A DNA stretch of 64,000 nucleotides, taken from the NCBI GenBank assembly GCA_947595585.1, contig CANQET010000010.1:1-64000 (forward strand). The letters are read 5' to 3'. Numbering within the stretch: the first letter of the stretch is position 1; each line of letters begins with the position of its first letter. Shown one piece after another: positions 16,799 through 24,838 of the stretch. The position numbers were made by a program, and so were the translations under genes. The notes under the pieces were generated by a model, which ran no database searches, was not told the origin of the DNA, and worked only from the letters and a program-made list of their open reading frames with translations. The DNA comes from an uncultured Clostridia bacterium. GTDB taxonomy: Bacteria; Bacillota; Clostridia; Christensenellales; Borkfalkiaceae.

Positions 16799-16806
16799 AG
16801 CCTTGT

Positions 16807-18216
16807 TTATTGATTTTCCTTTTTCCACGGCATAGGTAGCGACGTTGCGGGATCATAATGCCAATGGCTCCCATCATAATTTTCTTCTTCGCTGTAATAA
16901 TAACGCGTAGCCGTTGTCAGATCGGAATTAAATGGAGATATTTTTATATCCATCCATTTATTTGATGTACCCATATAGTATACACTCTTCAGCTTGTCAC
17001 AAGCCTCAAACGCCCTATCTTCGATATCGGACACTCTGTTTCCGATCGTCACGCTTTCAAGCCCGCTACAGCCACGGAATGCGCGAAATCCGATCGAAGT
17101 CACTTTGCTTCCGATCGTCACGGTCTTAAGTCCGCTACAATCCTCGAATGCCCGATCCCCGATCGAGGCCACGCTGTTGGGAATTTCAATATTTGACAGC
17201 CTGCTACAATCCTCGAACGCAGAAGTCCCAATCGAAGTCACGCTATCGGGGATCACAACGTTCGTCAGCCCGTCGCAACCACGGAATGCCTCGTCCCAGA
17301 TCGCGGTTACGGGCAATCCGCCATTTCGTGCAGGGATCCGAATGATCGGCCCTTTCCCGTTGCCCAATCCCGTGACAATGTAACCATCGCCGTGTTTTTG
17401 AAATGTCAATCCTGTGGATCCTTGGGCGGGCAATCCGCAACTCGAACAAGCATTTCCGTGAAAACTATGTCTTCCATTATTGATCGCGCGTTTGCATGCC
17501 GTACAAATTTTCCAATGTTTTTCCCCATCTATTTGCCACGCACCGAGTTTATGCTCTGCAAGGGGAAGAGGGCGGGTCACCGTCTTTCCGCATTTGCATT
17601 CGCTTTGTTCCACACCTTGTACTGTACACGTCGAGGGGGTCACGACCGTCCATTTTTTGTATTCATGTACATGGACGGCGCTCTTCTTGACGTATTTCAT
17701 CTCCATGCCCGCGATGGACAACGTAATGATGCCGTCTTTCAGCGTGCCGCTCGCAAGCTCCATATTCGAGCCGAAGAGATTTTGATAAAACGTGATGTTG
17801 TCTCCATTGAGTTCATAGGTCCCGTTTTCGCCGGCGGCATTGGTCCACTTTCCGCCGTCGAGCTTATAATATTCGTTCTCGTTGAATTGCTCATACGCAT
17901 ACAGGTAGTAGGTGCCGTTGTTCCTGTTTGCAAGGCCTACCGGCAATGCGATCGCGAGTACGAGAGCCGCAACGAGCAGGAGAGAAAGGATGATCACGAG
18001 CTTCTTATGCCCCTTTACCCACACGAGCGCGGCCCCTTGCTTTTCCGACGCAGAGAGTGATGACGTCGCAAATGAATAGCCGCAATTGTTGCAAAAGCGT
18101 GCACTTCCCGGAAGCCTCGTTCCACAATTCGGGCAGGATTTCTTCAGCCACTCGGGGCCGCATTCAGGGCAGAATCCGCCCTCATACTCGGTGCCGCAGT
18201 TCGGGCATTTGTTCAT
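16807..18216 (-). CDS. Membrane protein with double zinc ribbon and leucine-rich repeats (BspA type)
   Basis: A 469-residue protein. It begins MNKCPNCGTEYEGGFCPECG, and a second ribbon CPNCGTRLPGSARFCNNCG follows, both in the cytoplasm. A single transmembrane helix lies at about residues 68-92 (VIILSLLLVAALVLAIALPV). The extracellular part has a lipocalin-like segment, a Cys/His-rich module (HVHEYKKW, CKCGK, CTACKR) and six to seven BspA-type LRR_5 repeats of the form IGxxAFEDCSxLxxVxI. The domain order predicts a surface binding protein with cytosolic zinc-ribbon sensors. GGAGGT lies a few bases before the ATG at 18216-18214. Codon use is more AT-rich than neighbours. Preceded by an attenuator-like leader. 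Confidence 0.88.
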   Translation of the reverse strand: MNKCPNCGTEYEGGFCPECGPEWLKKSCPNCGTRLPGSARFCNNCGYSFATSSLSASEKQGAALVWVKGHKKLVIILSLLLVAALVLAIALPVGLANRNNGTYYLYAYEQFNENEYYKLDGGKWTNAAGENGTYELNGDNITFYQNLFGSNMELASGTLKDGIITLSIAGMEMKYVKKSAVHVHEYKKWTVVTPSTCTVQGVEQSECKCGKTVTRPLPLAEHKLGAWQIDGEKHWKICTACKRAINNGRHSFHGNACSSCGLPAQGSTGLTFQKHGDGYIVTGLGNGKGPIIRIPARNGGLPVTAIWDEAFRGCDGLTNVVIPDSVTSIGTSAFEDCSRLSNIEIPNSVASIGDRAFEDCSGLKTVTIGSKVTSIGFRAFRGCSGLESVTIGNRVSDIEDRAFEACDKLKSVYYMGTSNKWMDIKISPFNSDLTTATRYYYSEEENYDGSHWHYDPATSLPMPWKKENQ

Positions 18217-18236
18217 AGGTATACCTCCAAAACAGT

Positions 18237-18385
18237 AAAAAAATAAGGGCGCTCCAATATGGAACGCCCGCAATAGAGTATCCCATATTGTTGCCACACA
18301 AATGATTTTCCTTGCTATAAGCGGAAAAAAGGATACACCTATGCCATGGTAATCCACTTATAGCTTTTTTATTCACTTGTGTGGC
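18237..18385 (-). ncRNA. Structured leader RNA with competing terminator and antiterminator
   Basis: The expected transcript starts at 18385 with GCCACACAA, which pairs perfectly (9 bp) with TTGTGTGGC (18301-18293). Inside, GCTATAAGTGG (18364-18354) pairs with CCGCTTATAGC (18324-18314). Downstream a 9-bp hairpin (18269-18261 with 18255-18247) followed by a U-rich run is an intrinsic terminator placed before the start codon. AATATGG (18289-18283) can pair with CCATATT in that hairpin (18262-18256) and would disrupt it. I do not recognise a known riboswitch consensus. An insertion-derived inverted repeat is the alternative. Confidence 0.6.
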
Positions 18386-18391
18386 ATGTTC

Positions 18392-18420
18392 AGTATACCA
18401 CGTTCGGGGGAAGTTGACAA
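18392..18420 (-). promoter_or_regulatory. Promoter of the zinc-ribbon/LRR gene
   Basis: On the minus strand TTGTCA (18420-18415), 17-bp spacer, TATACT (18397-18392). It places +1 exactly on the first base of the leader stem. Confidence 0.8.
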
Positions 18421-18473
18421 GTATTTTGCAAAAAATTCCCTCCCCCGACCACAGAGCGGCCCCTGCCCCTTTC

Positions 18474-18504
18474 AGATAAAAAGGCAGCCCTTGGAAGGAC
18501 TGCC
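18474..18504 (-). terminator. Terminator of the Fic gene
   Basis: On the minus strand GGCAG-TCCTTCCAAGGG-CTGCC is followed by TTTTTAT. It lies about 20 bases after the fic stop codon. Confidence 0.75.
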
Positions 18505-18524
18505 CCTGCGTGATAAAGGATAGT

Positions 18525-19571
18525 TTAGTTTAACCTATAATATTTTGTTGCCCTTCCAATGCCTTCGCGCCGAAGTTCTTGCAGTTCCACGAGTTTTCGA
18601 AGTGCGCCCTCTACGGAACTGACGGAGAGCGACGGACTGAGTTCCATAATGTCCGACTTTTGAAATCTTCCGATCTTCTGTTTTGTTGCCCTTCTTACCG
18701 TTTCCAAAGCCGAAATATTATCTTGTACCAATTCAAACCTATCCGCAAAGTCTTTGTATGCGGAAAGAACGGTGCCGAGCAGATATTTGATGAAGGGCAT
18801 AGCGTCGTCCTTACCCTCGTGCCAACCCACTTGGCTCGCTTGCAAAGCGCCATAATACAAATCTTTATTTTGAGCGATCTTGGCTTCGAGCGAAATATAC
18901 TTTCCTACATAAAACCCGCTCCGGTACAGGAGAAGCGTGGTGAGAAGGCGGCTCATCCGTCCGTTGCCGTCGTTGAAGGGATGGATACAGAGGAAGTCAT
19001 GGATGAACACGGGAATGGCGATGAGCGGCTCTATTTCATGATTGCCGATCACTCTGTTGTATTCTTCGCAGATACGATCGAGCGCTCCGGGCGTTTCAAA
19101 CGGAGAAAGGGGCGTAAACAGCGTTTCCGTATGCCCGTCGGGGAAGGTAGCGGCAATATAATTCTGAACGCTCTTCGTCCGTCCCGCATACGGATTATCC
19201 ATGTGTCCGTACATCACTTTATGGAGCTGTAGGATATAGTTCCGCGTGATAGGAATGACGTCAAAATTTTCGTGAATGATCTTGAGCGCATCCCGATACC
19301 CCACAATTTCTTCTTCATCACGGTTTTTGGGTGTCGTCTTTTCGAGCGCGAGCTGTTTGAGCCTTGTGCTTGTCGTCACAATGCCCTCGATGGCGTTGGA
19401 AGATTCGGTACTCTGTATCTTTGCGATTTCGACCAGCCTCCCGAGCTTTTCGGGCTGTTGTTTCAAATACAATTCCTGTTTCCCGACCTCTTTATAGATC
19501 GCGGCAATGAGACCCAACACTTCGCTATCCCATTTCCGATCCTGAATTGCAGAATAATCAAAATTGCGCAT
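18525..19571 (-). CDS. Fic family protein
   Basis: A 348-residue Fic-domain enzyme, predicted to AMPylate hydroxyl side chains of a protein target using ATP. The core motif HPFNDGNGRMSR spans His197-Arg208 with the catalytic His197 intact. The N-terminal SSNAIEG (57-63) is the inhibitory helix motif (S-x-x-x-E-G), so this is a class II, self-inhibited Fic. A winged-helix-like domain (about 285-348: QKIGRFQKSDIMELSPSLS, SSVEGALRKLVELQELRREG) closes the protein, a common layout in chromosomal Fic regulators. RBS AAGGAGA before ATG 19571-19569. Own promoter and terminator; no antitoxin partner beside it. Base composition is lower in GC than neighbours, a hint of transfer. Confidence 0.92.
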   Translation of the reverse strand: MRNFDYSAIQDRKWDSEVLGLIAAIYKEVGKQELYLKQQPEKLGRLVEIAKIQSTESSNAIEGIVTTSTRLKQLALEKTTPKNRDEEEIVGYRDALKIIHENFDVIPITRNYILQLHKVMYGHMDNPYAGRTKSVQNYIAATFPDGHTETLFTPLSPFETPGALDRICEEYNRVIGNHEIEPLIAIPVFIHDFLCIHPFNDGNGRMSRLLTTLLLYRSGFYVGKYISLEAKIAQNKDLYYGALQASQVGWHEGKDDAMPFIKYLLGTVLSAYKDFADRFELVQDNISALETVRRATKQKIGRFQKSDIMELSPSLSVSSVEGALRKLVELQELRREGIGRATKYYRLN

Positions 19572-19601
19572 TTGCCCTTATCTCCTTATGTTTTCCCTTA
19601 T

Positions 19602-19630
19602 ATTATAGGCAATTTTAAGGGAAAAGTCAA
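19602..19630 (-). promoter_or_regulatory. Promoter of the Fic gene
   Basis: Minus strand TTGACT (19630-19625), 17-bp spacer, TATAAT (19607-19602). Confidence 0.85.
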
Positions 19631-19705
19631 TCGCTTTGTGGAAAAATCTTTGCTCTCGCAAGGGGAGTCAAGGGGTGCTCATGATACACTCCGTCGGTCT
19701 CCTGC

Positions 19706-19825
19706 CCACCCCCCTACCCCCTCCAATGGAGGGGGTAGGTGTGTTTATTCTCCAATGGAGGGGGTATGTGTGTTTATTCTCCAATGGAGGAGATATGTGT
19801 TTGTTCTCCAATGGTGGGGGCGCGC
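19706..19825. repeat. Tandem repeat of a 29-bp module D-derived unit
   Basis: After one reversed D palindrome, four units start near 19721, 19750, 19779 and 19806. Each is CTCCAATGGAGGGGGTA(G/T)G followed by TGTGTTTATT with small changes. The unit is half of the D palindrome plus an AT-rich spacer. Confidence 0.85.
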
Positions 19826-19856
19826 TAAATTTTTCTCGCCGTTCGCGTTCTGATTT

Positions 19857-19975
19857 TTCGCCCCATATACATATTTTCTCCCCTATATATACATTTTCCC
19901 GTGTGTGCATTTTCTCGCCCCATGTGTGCATTTTGGCGTGCATTTTGGCCGCAAATGCACGATGGGCGGCATATT
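19857..19975. repeat. Degenerate short tandem repeat
   Basis: Successive imperfect units of about 14-22 bp built on TGTGCATTTT / TATACATTTT followed by CTCGCCCC, CCCG or GGCG. Five to six units can be traced. The remaining gap up to the promoter at 20078 holds nothing else that I recognise. Confidence 0.6.
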
Positions 19976-20077
19976 GTTTTAAGAGAACGACCCCCCGAGG
20001 TGGGGCGGCGGAACGCAGCAATGCTCCGCTTTTTTAGGGAAGCGCTCAATATTATTTGTATACCCCCCTCATTCGGC

Positions 20078-20106
20078 TTGACAATGTGCGGCAATGCGTG
20101 TAAAAT
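20078..20106 (+). promoter_or_regulatory. Promoter of the cysteine hydrolase gene
   Basis: TTGACA (20078-20083), 17-bp spacer, TAAAAT (20101-20106). Confidence 0.88.
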
Positions 20107-20133
20107 AAAAAGAAAAACGTCGGAGGATTTTGT

Positions 20134-20691
20134 ATGAAACAGAACAAGACGGCGGTCCTCGTCGTAGACATGCTCAATGATTTTGTAACGGGCGCCCTGA
20201 AGTGCGATCGCGGGCTTGCCATCGTCCCCAAGACGGCGGAGCTCCTTCGCGGTGCAAGAAAGGCGGGGGTCCCCGTTGTTTTTTGCAATGATGCACACCT
20301 GAAGGGCATCGATCACGAACTCGCGCTTTGGGGCGATCACGCCATCGCGGGGACCAAGGGGGCGGAAGTCATCCCCGAACTCGAGCTCTCCGAACAGGAC
20401 TACGTGGTGCCCAAGCGCAGGTATTCGGGCTTCTTCCACACCGATCTCGACCTTCTTTTGAAGGAACTCGGCGTGGAGACGGTCGTCATGACGGGGCTTC
20501 ACGCGCACATGTGCGTGCGGCACACCTCGGCAGACGCCTACCAGCTGGGGTACAACGTCGTCGCCGCCATCGATGCGATGGACAGCTTCACCAAAGAGGA
20601 TTATGAATACGGCATCAAGTACCTGCATGATACCTACGGCGCCGAGCTCGTTACGGTCGACGATCTTCTCGCGCGCTGGGGCGTGAAGTAA
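20134..20691 (+). CDS. Isochorismatase-family cysteine hydrolase (nicotinamidase-like)
   Basis: A 185-residue cytoplasmic hydrolase. The catalytic triad can be read as Asp12 (VVDMLNDF), Lys94 (VPKRRYSGF) and Cys127 (HAHMCVRHT). NDAHLKGIDHE (52-62) supplies the aspartate/histidines that bind zinc in nicotinamidases, so deamidation of nicotinamide in NAD salvage is the best guess; other amide substrates of the superfamily remain possible. RBS GGAGG and a strong promoter precede ATG 20134. Monocistronic. Confidence 0.87.
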   Translation: MKQNKTAVLVVDMLNDFVTGALKCDRGLAIVPKTAELLRGARKAGVPVVFCNDAHLKGIDHELALWGDHAIAGTKGAEVIPELELSEQDYVVPKRRYSGFFHTDLDLLLKELGVETVVMTGLHAHMCVRHTSADAYQLGYNVVAAIDAMDSFTKEDYEYGIKYLHDTYGAELVTVDDLLARWGVK

Positions 20692-20730
20692 TTATTTCGG
20701 CAGAAGATAGGCCGCGCAGTACGGCCGTAA

Positions 20731-20775
20731 AAGGCCCTCCGCTCCAAAAAAGCCGGGGGGCCTTGGTATTTCTTT
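20731..20775 (+). terminator. Terminator-like hairpin after the cysteine hydrolase
   Basis: AAGGCCCTCCG (20731-20741) pairs with CGGGGGGCCTT (20754-20764), followed by a T-rich stretch GGTATTTCTTT. Confidence 0.6.
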
Positions 20776-20810
20776 CGAAAAAAACCGCTTGACATCCTTT
20801 TCAAAGCGTT

Positions 20811-20918
20811 CCTCGGCTCCCCTCGTAGGGGAGCTGTCGCGGCGTGAGCCGTGACTGAGGGGTTTTGAAACCCTATCCCCCGCCGCGCTCCCCTCCCCTA
20901 CAAGGGGAAGCAAGGGGA
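20811..20918. repeat. Module E repeat
   Basis: Single module E: CTCGGCTCCCCTCGTAGGGG, GTGAGCCGTGACTGAGGGG, then TCCCCTACAAGGGGAAGC and AAGGGG. It is built of three short palindromes in series. Confidence 0.8.
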
Positions 20919-20960
20919 TCGAGGCTACGAAAAAGAGGGCGGAAAGGTGGCGCGAAACGG

Positions 20961-20989
20961 TTGACTTTTCGGAAAAAATGCGCTATTAT
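20961..20989 (+). promoter_or_regulatory. Promoter of the mgtE leader and mgtE
   Basis: TTGACT (20961-20966), 17-bp spacer, TATTAT (20984-20989). Transcription should start near 20996, leaving a 150-nt leader before mgtE. Confidence 0.8.
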
Positions 20990-21022
20990 GATAGTAAGAC
21001 CGAACATAAGGAGGAAGGCGCC

Positions 21023-21088
21023 GTGAAAGGACGAAGTAGCGTGGTAGACATATCCGCGGGCAATGTGCTTTGCGGCGTCGCCGCATAG
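21023..21088 (+). CDS. Possible 21-residue leader peptide upstream of mgtE
   Basis: GTG at 21023 follows an excellent RBS (AAGGAGGAAGG, 21008-21018) and opens a 21-codon frame (MKGRSSVVDISAG, then NVLCGVAA) closed by TAG at 21086-21088. It lies wholly inside the mgtE 5' leader. The following 57 bases can form further stems (GCGGCG with CGCCGC spans the end of the frame). A translated upstream ORF could couple magnesium status to mgtE expression, as leader peptides do for other magnesium transporters. No M-box is visible. Coding status is inferred from the RBS only. Confidence 0.4.
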   Translation: MKGRSSVVDISAGNVLCGVAA

Positions 21089-21145
21089 GGTCGCACATAG
21101 CCCGTCTCTTGTTGCATGCCTTGTATTTTGCACGGAGGGACTGCT

Positions 21146-22828
21146 ATGAATGAAGAATTGAAGAAACTTCTCGAGGAGAAGAATTATGAGAACGCTGCCG
21201 CATCGGTGAAAAAACCCGATGAGGCGGCGTCTGCTTTATCGGAAATGGCGGAGGACGACATCCTCCCCTTCTGCCGTGCGCTCGACAGCGATTTTCTTGC
21301 CGAAGTCATCGTCTTGCTCGATGCTCCCCTTCAGCAGAAGATCCTCTCGGGGCTGCACGACGATGAGCTCGAAGAGGTCATGGAGGACGTCTCCGTCGAC
21401 GACACGGTCGACATCATCGAGGAGATGCCCGAAGAGATCGCCCGCAGGATCGCCGAGGAAGAAGAGATCCTCGCCCTCCTCAAAGAGCGGAATTTTGCGG
21501 TTTTGAAGCCTCTTCTCGCCTCGATGAACGAGATCGACCTCGCCGAAGTGTTCGAGAGCGTGAAGGAGGAAGATCTTCCCATCCTCTTCCGCATCCTGCC
21601 CAAGGATCTTGCGGCCGAGATGTTCGTCGAGATCGACAGCGATACGCAGGAAAAGCTTTTGAAGGCGCTCTCCGACCGAGAGATCAAAGAGGTCATGGAT
21701 GAGCTCTTCCTCGACGATACGGTGGACCTCATCGAAGAGATGCCCTCGAGCGTCGTGAAACGTCTCCTCGCCCAGAGCGACAGCGAGACGCGTGCCTACA
21801 TCAACGAGCTTCTGAAGTACCCCAAAGACAGCGCCGGCTCCATCATGACGATTGAGTTCGTCCGCTTTCTGCCCACGATGACGGTGGAGGAGGCCTTCGA
21901 CCGCATCCGCGAGACGGCGATCGACAAGGAGACCATCTACACCTGTTATGTGACGGACACGGCCAATCATCTCATCGGGCTCGTCACGGCCAAAAAGCTC
22001 ATGCTCGCGGAGAAGGGCAAGACGATCGCCGAGATCATGGAAGACAACGTCATCTACGTGAACACCCTCGACGACAAAGAGGAGGTCGCGCGGAAGATCT
22101 CGGATTACGGCTTCCTCGCCATCCCCGTCGTAGATATCGAACGGCGGCTCGTGGGCATCGTCACCGTCGACGACGCAATGGACGTCATCGAAGAAGAGAC
22201 GACCGAAGATATCGAAGGGATGGCAGGTATCGTCCACGACAACACGCCCTATCTCAAGACGAGCGTCTTCTCGATCTGGAAGAACCGCGTACCGTGGCTA
22301 CTGATCCTCATGATCTCGGCGACGTTTACGGGGCTCATCATCAATACGTTCGAAGCTCGGCTCAATGCGATCAGCCCCGTGCTCTTCGCGTGCATCCCCA
22401 TGCTGATGGACACGGGCGGAAATTCGGGCTCGCAGGCCTCGGTCACCGTCATCCGCTCCCTCGCGCTCGGCGAACTTTCCACAAAGGATACGTGGAAGGT
22501 TTTATGGAAGGAAGTGCGGGCTTCCTTCCTGCTCGCGGCGACCCTCGCCGTCGCCTGCTTCGCAAAGCTCATGCTCATCGATTGCCTGTTCTTCGGCAAC
22601 ACGTTTATGCCCGGAAACAAGGCCTATACGTGGGATAAATGCGCCGTCGTGTCGCTGGCGCTGTTTGCGACCGTCGTCGTGGCGAAGATCGTCGGGTGCA
22701 TGCTGCCCATGCTCGTGAAGAAGTGCAAGCTCGACCCCGCCGCCGTCGCCTCGCCCTTTATCACGACGATCGTCGATGCCGTTTCGCTCATTCTCTTCTG
22801 CGGGCTTGCGGTCGCCATCCTCGGCTGA
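21146..22828 (+). CDS. mgtE: Magnesium transporter MgtE with duplicated N-terminal domain unit
   Basis: Magnesium-gated channel for Mg2+, 560 residues against about 450 in the usual family member. The extra length is at the N-terminus, where the MgtE_N signature occurs twice: DDELEEVMEDVSVDD to IARRI (about 72-102) and DREIKEVMDELFLDD to VVKRL (about 177-207). Two CBS domains follow (about 230-350), then five membrane helices from residue 378. The ion-selectivity loop GGNSGSQ is at 424-430. RBS GGAGGG at 21133-21138 sets ATG 21146. The acidic N-domain senses cytosolic Mg2+ in the family; the duplication would add binding surface (inference). Confidence 0.94.
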   Translation: MNEELKKLLEEKNYENAAASVKKPDEAASALSEMAEDDILPFCRALDSDFLAEVIVLLDAPLQQKILSGLHDDELEEVMEDVSVDDTVDIIEEMPEEIARRIAEEEEILALLKERNFAVLKPLLASMNEIDLAEVFESVKEEDLPILFRILPKDLAAEMFVEIDSDTQEKLLKALSDREIKEVMDELFLDDTVDLIEEMPSSVVKRLLAQSDSETRAYINELLKYPKDSAGSIMTIEFVRFLPTMTVEEAFDRIRETAIDKETIYTCYVTDTANHLIGLVTAKKLMLAEKGKTIAEIMEDNVIYVNTLDDKEEVARKISDYGFLAIPVVDIERRLVGIVTVDDAMDVIEEETTEDIEGMAGIVHDNTPYLKTSVFSIWKNRVPWLLILMISATFTGLIINTFEARLNAISPVLFACIPMLMDTGGNSGSQASVTVIRSLALGELSTKDTWKVLWKEVRASFLLAATLAVACFAKLMLIDCLFFGNTFMPGNKAYTWDKCAVVSLALFATVVVAKIVGCMLPMLVKKCKLDPAAVASPFITTIVDAVSLILFCGLAVAILG

Positions 22829-22832
22829 TACC

Positions 22833-23300
22833 GAGCAACCTCATACCGAGCGTAGCGAGTGTATCTTTAAGATCCGCTCACTCCGCTCCGCTTCGTTCGG
22901 GATGAGGACGGACTGCGTATTTGCTTTTCTGCCGCCCCACCCCCTTGATCCCCCTCCCACGGAGGGGGTGGTTTTTTGTTTTTCCACGAAGGGTGGACTG
23001 CGTAGGGGCACAATAGTACGTCATTCCGCCCCGTGCGAGGCTTCTATTGTTTATCGAAGCACGGCACGAGCCGTTCGGCGAAGTAGCGTAGCGAGTGTAT
23101 CTTTAAGATCCGCTCACTCCGCTACGCTCCGTTCGGGATGAGGTTCGGACTGTGTACTTGCTTATCTACCGCCCCACCCCCTTGGTCCCCCTCCCACGGA
23201 GGGGGTAGGAGGACTTCGTAGGGGCACAATAGTACGTCATTCCGAGGGCGTAGCCGAGGAATCTCGACTTTGAGATTTCTCACTTCGTTCGAAATGACGT
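22833..23300. repeat. Composite intergenic repeat cluster 5 (C, D', half B with insert, C, D', B)
   Basis: Reversed module C at 22833-22912 and again at 23085-23143, D-like units at 22936-22975 and 23168-23208, a half B joined to a palindromic GGCACGAGCC piece at 23020-23080, and a complete module B at 23234-23300. The cluster begins a few bases after the mgtE stop. No gene seen. Confidence 0.82.
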
Positions 23301-23374
23301 GGGCGGTGCGGTCGGGGCGAAATGACGTGCTCCGTTCCTGTGCTTCCTCCGCGAGAACCAATTTCATTGCACAC

Positions 23375-23402
23375 AAAAACGCCGCGAAAGAGCGGCGTTT
23401 TG
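23375..23402. terminator. Terminator of the secreted GH43 gene (bidirectional)
   Basis: AACGCCGC and GCGGCGTT stem with a GAAAGA loop; T-runs on both sides. On the minus strand it lies just after the GH43 stop. Confidence 0.85.
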
Positions 23403-23426
23403 CATAGATGGGGTCGAAAAACGAAG

Positions 23427-24686
23427 TTACTTATTGTGATTTTGGAACTCGGTGTTGTAGAGATCGTCGTCGGCGAAGGAGAACTGCGGGACGCCGTGGA
23501 TATCGTAGGTGATCTTCATCACGTGCGCATGGCGGTTGAAATCAAGCAAGCTGTCGCCCGTAATTTCCTTATAATTGCGGAAGTGCAGGATGCAGAGCTG
23601 TTCGCCGTTGTCGCCCTCGACGAAGCAGTTATGCCCGGGGCCGTAGATCTCTCTTCCCTCATCGGTTTGGAACACGGGCTCCTCGTATTTTTTCCAATTG
23701 CTCTTTACCATCGGGTCGTCCCACGCATTGATCTCGAGAAGGCCCATGCAGTATTCATAGCCCGTGGCGGCGGCGGAAAAGCTCACGAAGATCTTGCCCG
23801 CATGCTTCAAGACGGCGGGGCCTTCGTTGACGTTTTCGCGCACCCGCTCCCAATCATAATCGGGCCGCGTGAGGAGCATGGGCTCCGTCGCGAGGGTGAA
23901 GGGATCGGCGAGCTCGGCGATGTAGAGGTTGGAAGAACCCGGCTTCTGCGCCCAGATGGCATACCACTTTTCCATGGCGTCGTGATAATACACCGTCATA
24001 TCGAGGGACATACCGCTGTTGAAGGAGAAGCCGTCGCGCGGGGTCCGCTTGATGACGCCCATATACTCCCAAGGATCGTGCATGGGGTCTTGCCCGTTGC
24101 AGCGGAGAGCGCAGCACTTGATGCTCCACAGGCTCCCCTGGCTGTAGGCAAAATAGATGACCCATTGCCCCATGATGTAGTGGATCTCGGGCGCCCATAC
24201 GTATTTCTCGCCGAAATTCGCATCCATGTGCCAAATTTCTTTGGGTACGGCGGCGGCGATGCCGTTCACCGAGTCCGCGGACGTGAGTTCGATGCGATCG
24301 TATTGGGGATACGAGCCCGTAAAGTAGTACACCCCCTCGTGTTTATAGAGATAGGGGTCGGCACGAAGCGTCACGAGCGGGGAAAGATAATCCTCTCCCG
24401 TGCTCCCGGGCGCCGCGCTTGCCGCTTCCTGCGCTGCGGGGACTTCCGCCTGCTGCACGGGGGCTTCTTCCAAAGCCTCGATGGGATCTGCTTCTGTCTC
24501 GGGCAGCGCTTCGGAGAGCTCCTCGTAGGGCATTTCGGAAGGCACAGAGGCCGCTTGCGGGAAGCTCTGCACATTCGCCTGCGGGGCTTCGGACTTTTCC
24601 TGCGCATTCGCCTTGGGCGCTCCCATTGCCGCGGGGATACAACCGCAGAGCGCTACGGCGCATACAAGACTGAACAACCGTTTCAT
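23427..24686 (-). CDS. Secreted GH43-family glycosidase
   Basis: A 419-residue extracellular glycoside hydrolase. The signal peptide carries a plausible lipobox L-C-G-C (Cys16), so it is probably membrane-tethered. Residues 30-100 form a Glu/Pro/Ala-rich linker. The five-bladed propeller follows, with family 43 carboxylates in RADPYL (Asp110, base), SLDMTVYY (Asp229) and VNEGPAV (Glu288, acid). Substrate should be an arabino- or xylo-oligosaccharide, as for most family members. RBS AGGGAGGG before ATG 24686-24684; longer in-frame extensions run back through the promoter. It is transcribed divergently from a three-gene run of surface proteins. Confidence 0.9.
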   Translation of the reverse strand: MKRLFSLVCAVALCGCIPAAMGAPKANAQEKSEAPQANVQSFPQAASVPSEMPYEELSEALPETEADPIEALEEAPVQQAEVPAAQEAASAAPGSTGEDYLSPLVTLRADPYLYKHEGVYYFTGSYPQYDRIELTSADSVNGIAAAVPKEIWHMDANFGEKYVWAPEIHYIMGQWVIYFAYSQGSLWSIKCCALRCNGQDPMHDPWEYMGVIKRTPRDGFSFNSGMSLDMTVYYHDAMEKWYAIWAQKPGSSNLYIAELADPFTLATEPMLLTRPDYDWERVRENVNEGPAVLKHAGKIFVSFSAAATGYEYCMGLLEINAWDDPMVKSNWKKYEEPVFQTDEGREIYGPGHNCFVEGDNGEQLCILHFRNYKEITGDSLLDFNRHAHVMKITYDIHGVPQFSFADDDLYNTEFQNHNK

Positions 24687-24720
24687 CGTTCCCTCCCTTT
24701 GAAGACGGGTGATTTGCGTC

Positions 24721-24749
24721 ATCATACCACACCCTCCGCGGAAATGCAA
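24721..24749 (-). promoter_or_regulatory. Promoter of the secreted GH43 gene
   Basis: Minus strand TTGCAT (24749-24744), 17-bp spacer, TATGAT (24726-24721). Confidence 0.75.
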
Positions 24750-24838
24750 GAGAAAAAACAAAAAAAGTAATATTGTCCACAAAAAAACGGGGGGATGGGG
24801 GAAGATATAGATTTTCTTACCCTTTTTTCCAAATAATA

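Noticed and set aside
20990..21145. M-box, Mn or NiCo riboswitch in the mgtE leader
   Set aside because: None of the conserved core sequences of these riboswitches could be read; the leader ORF is the more visible feature.
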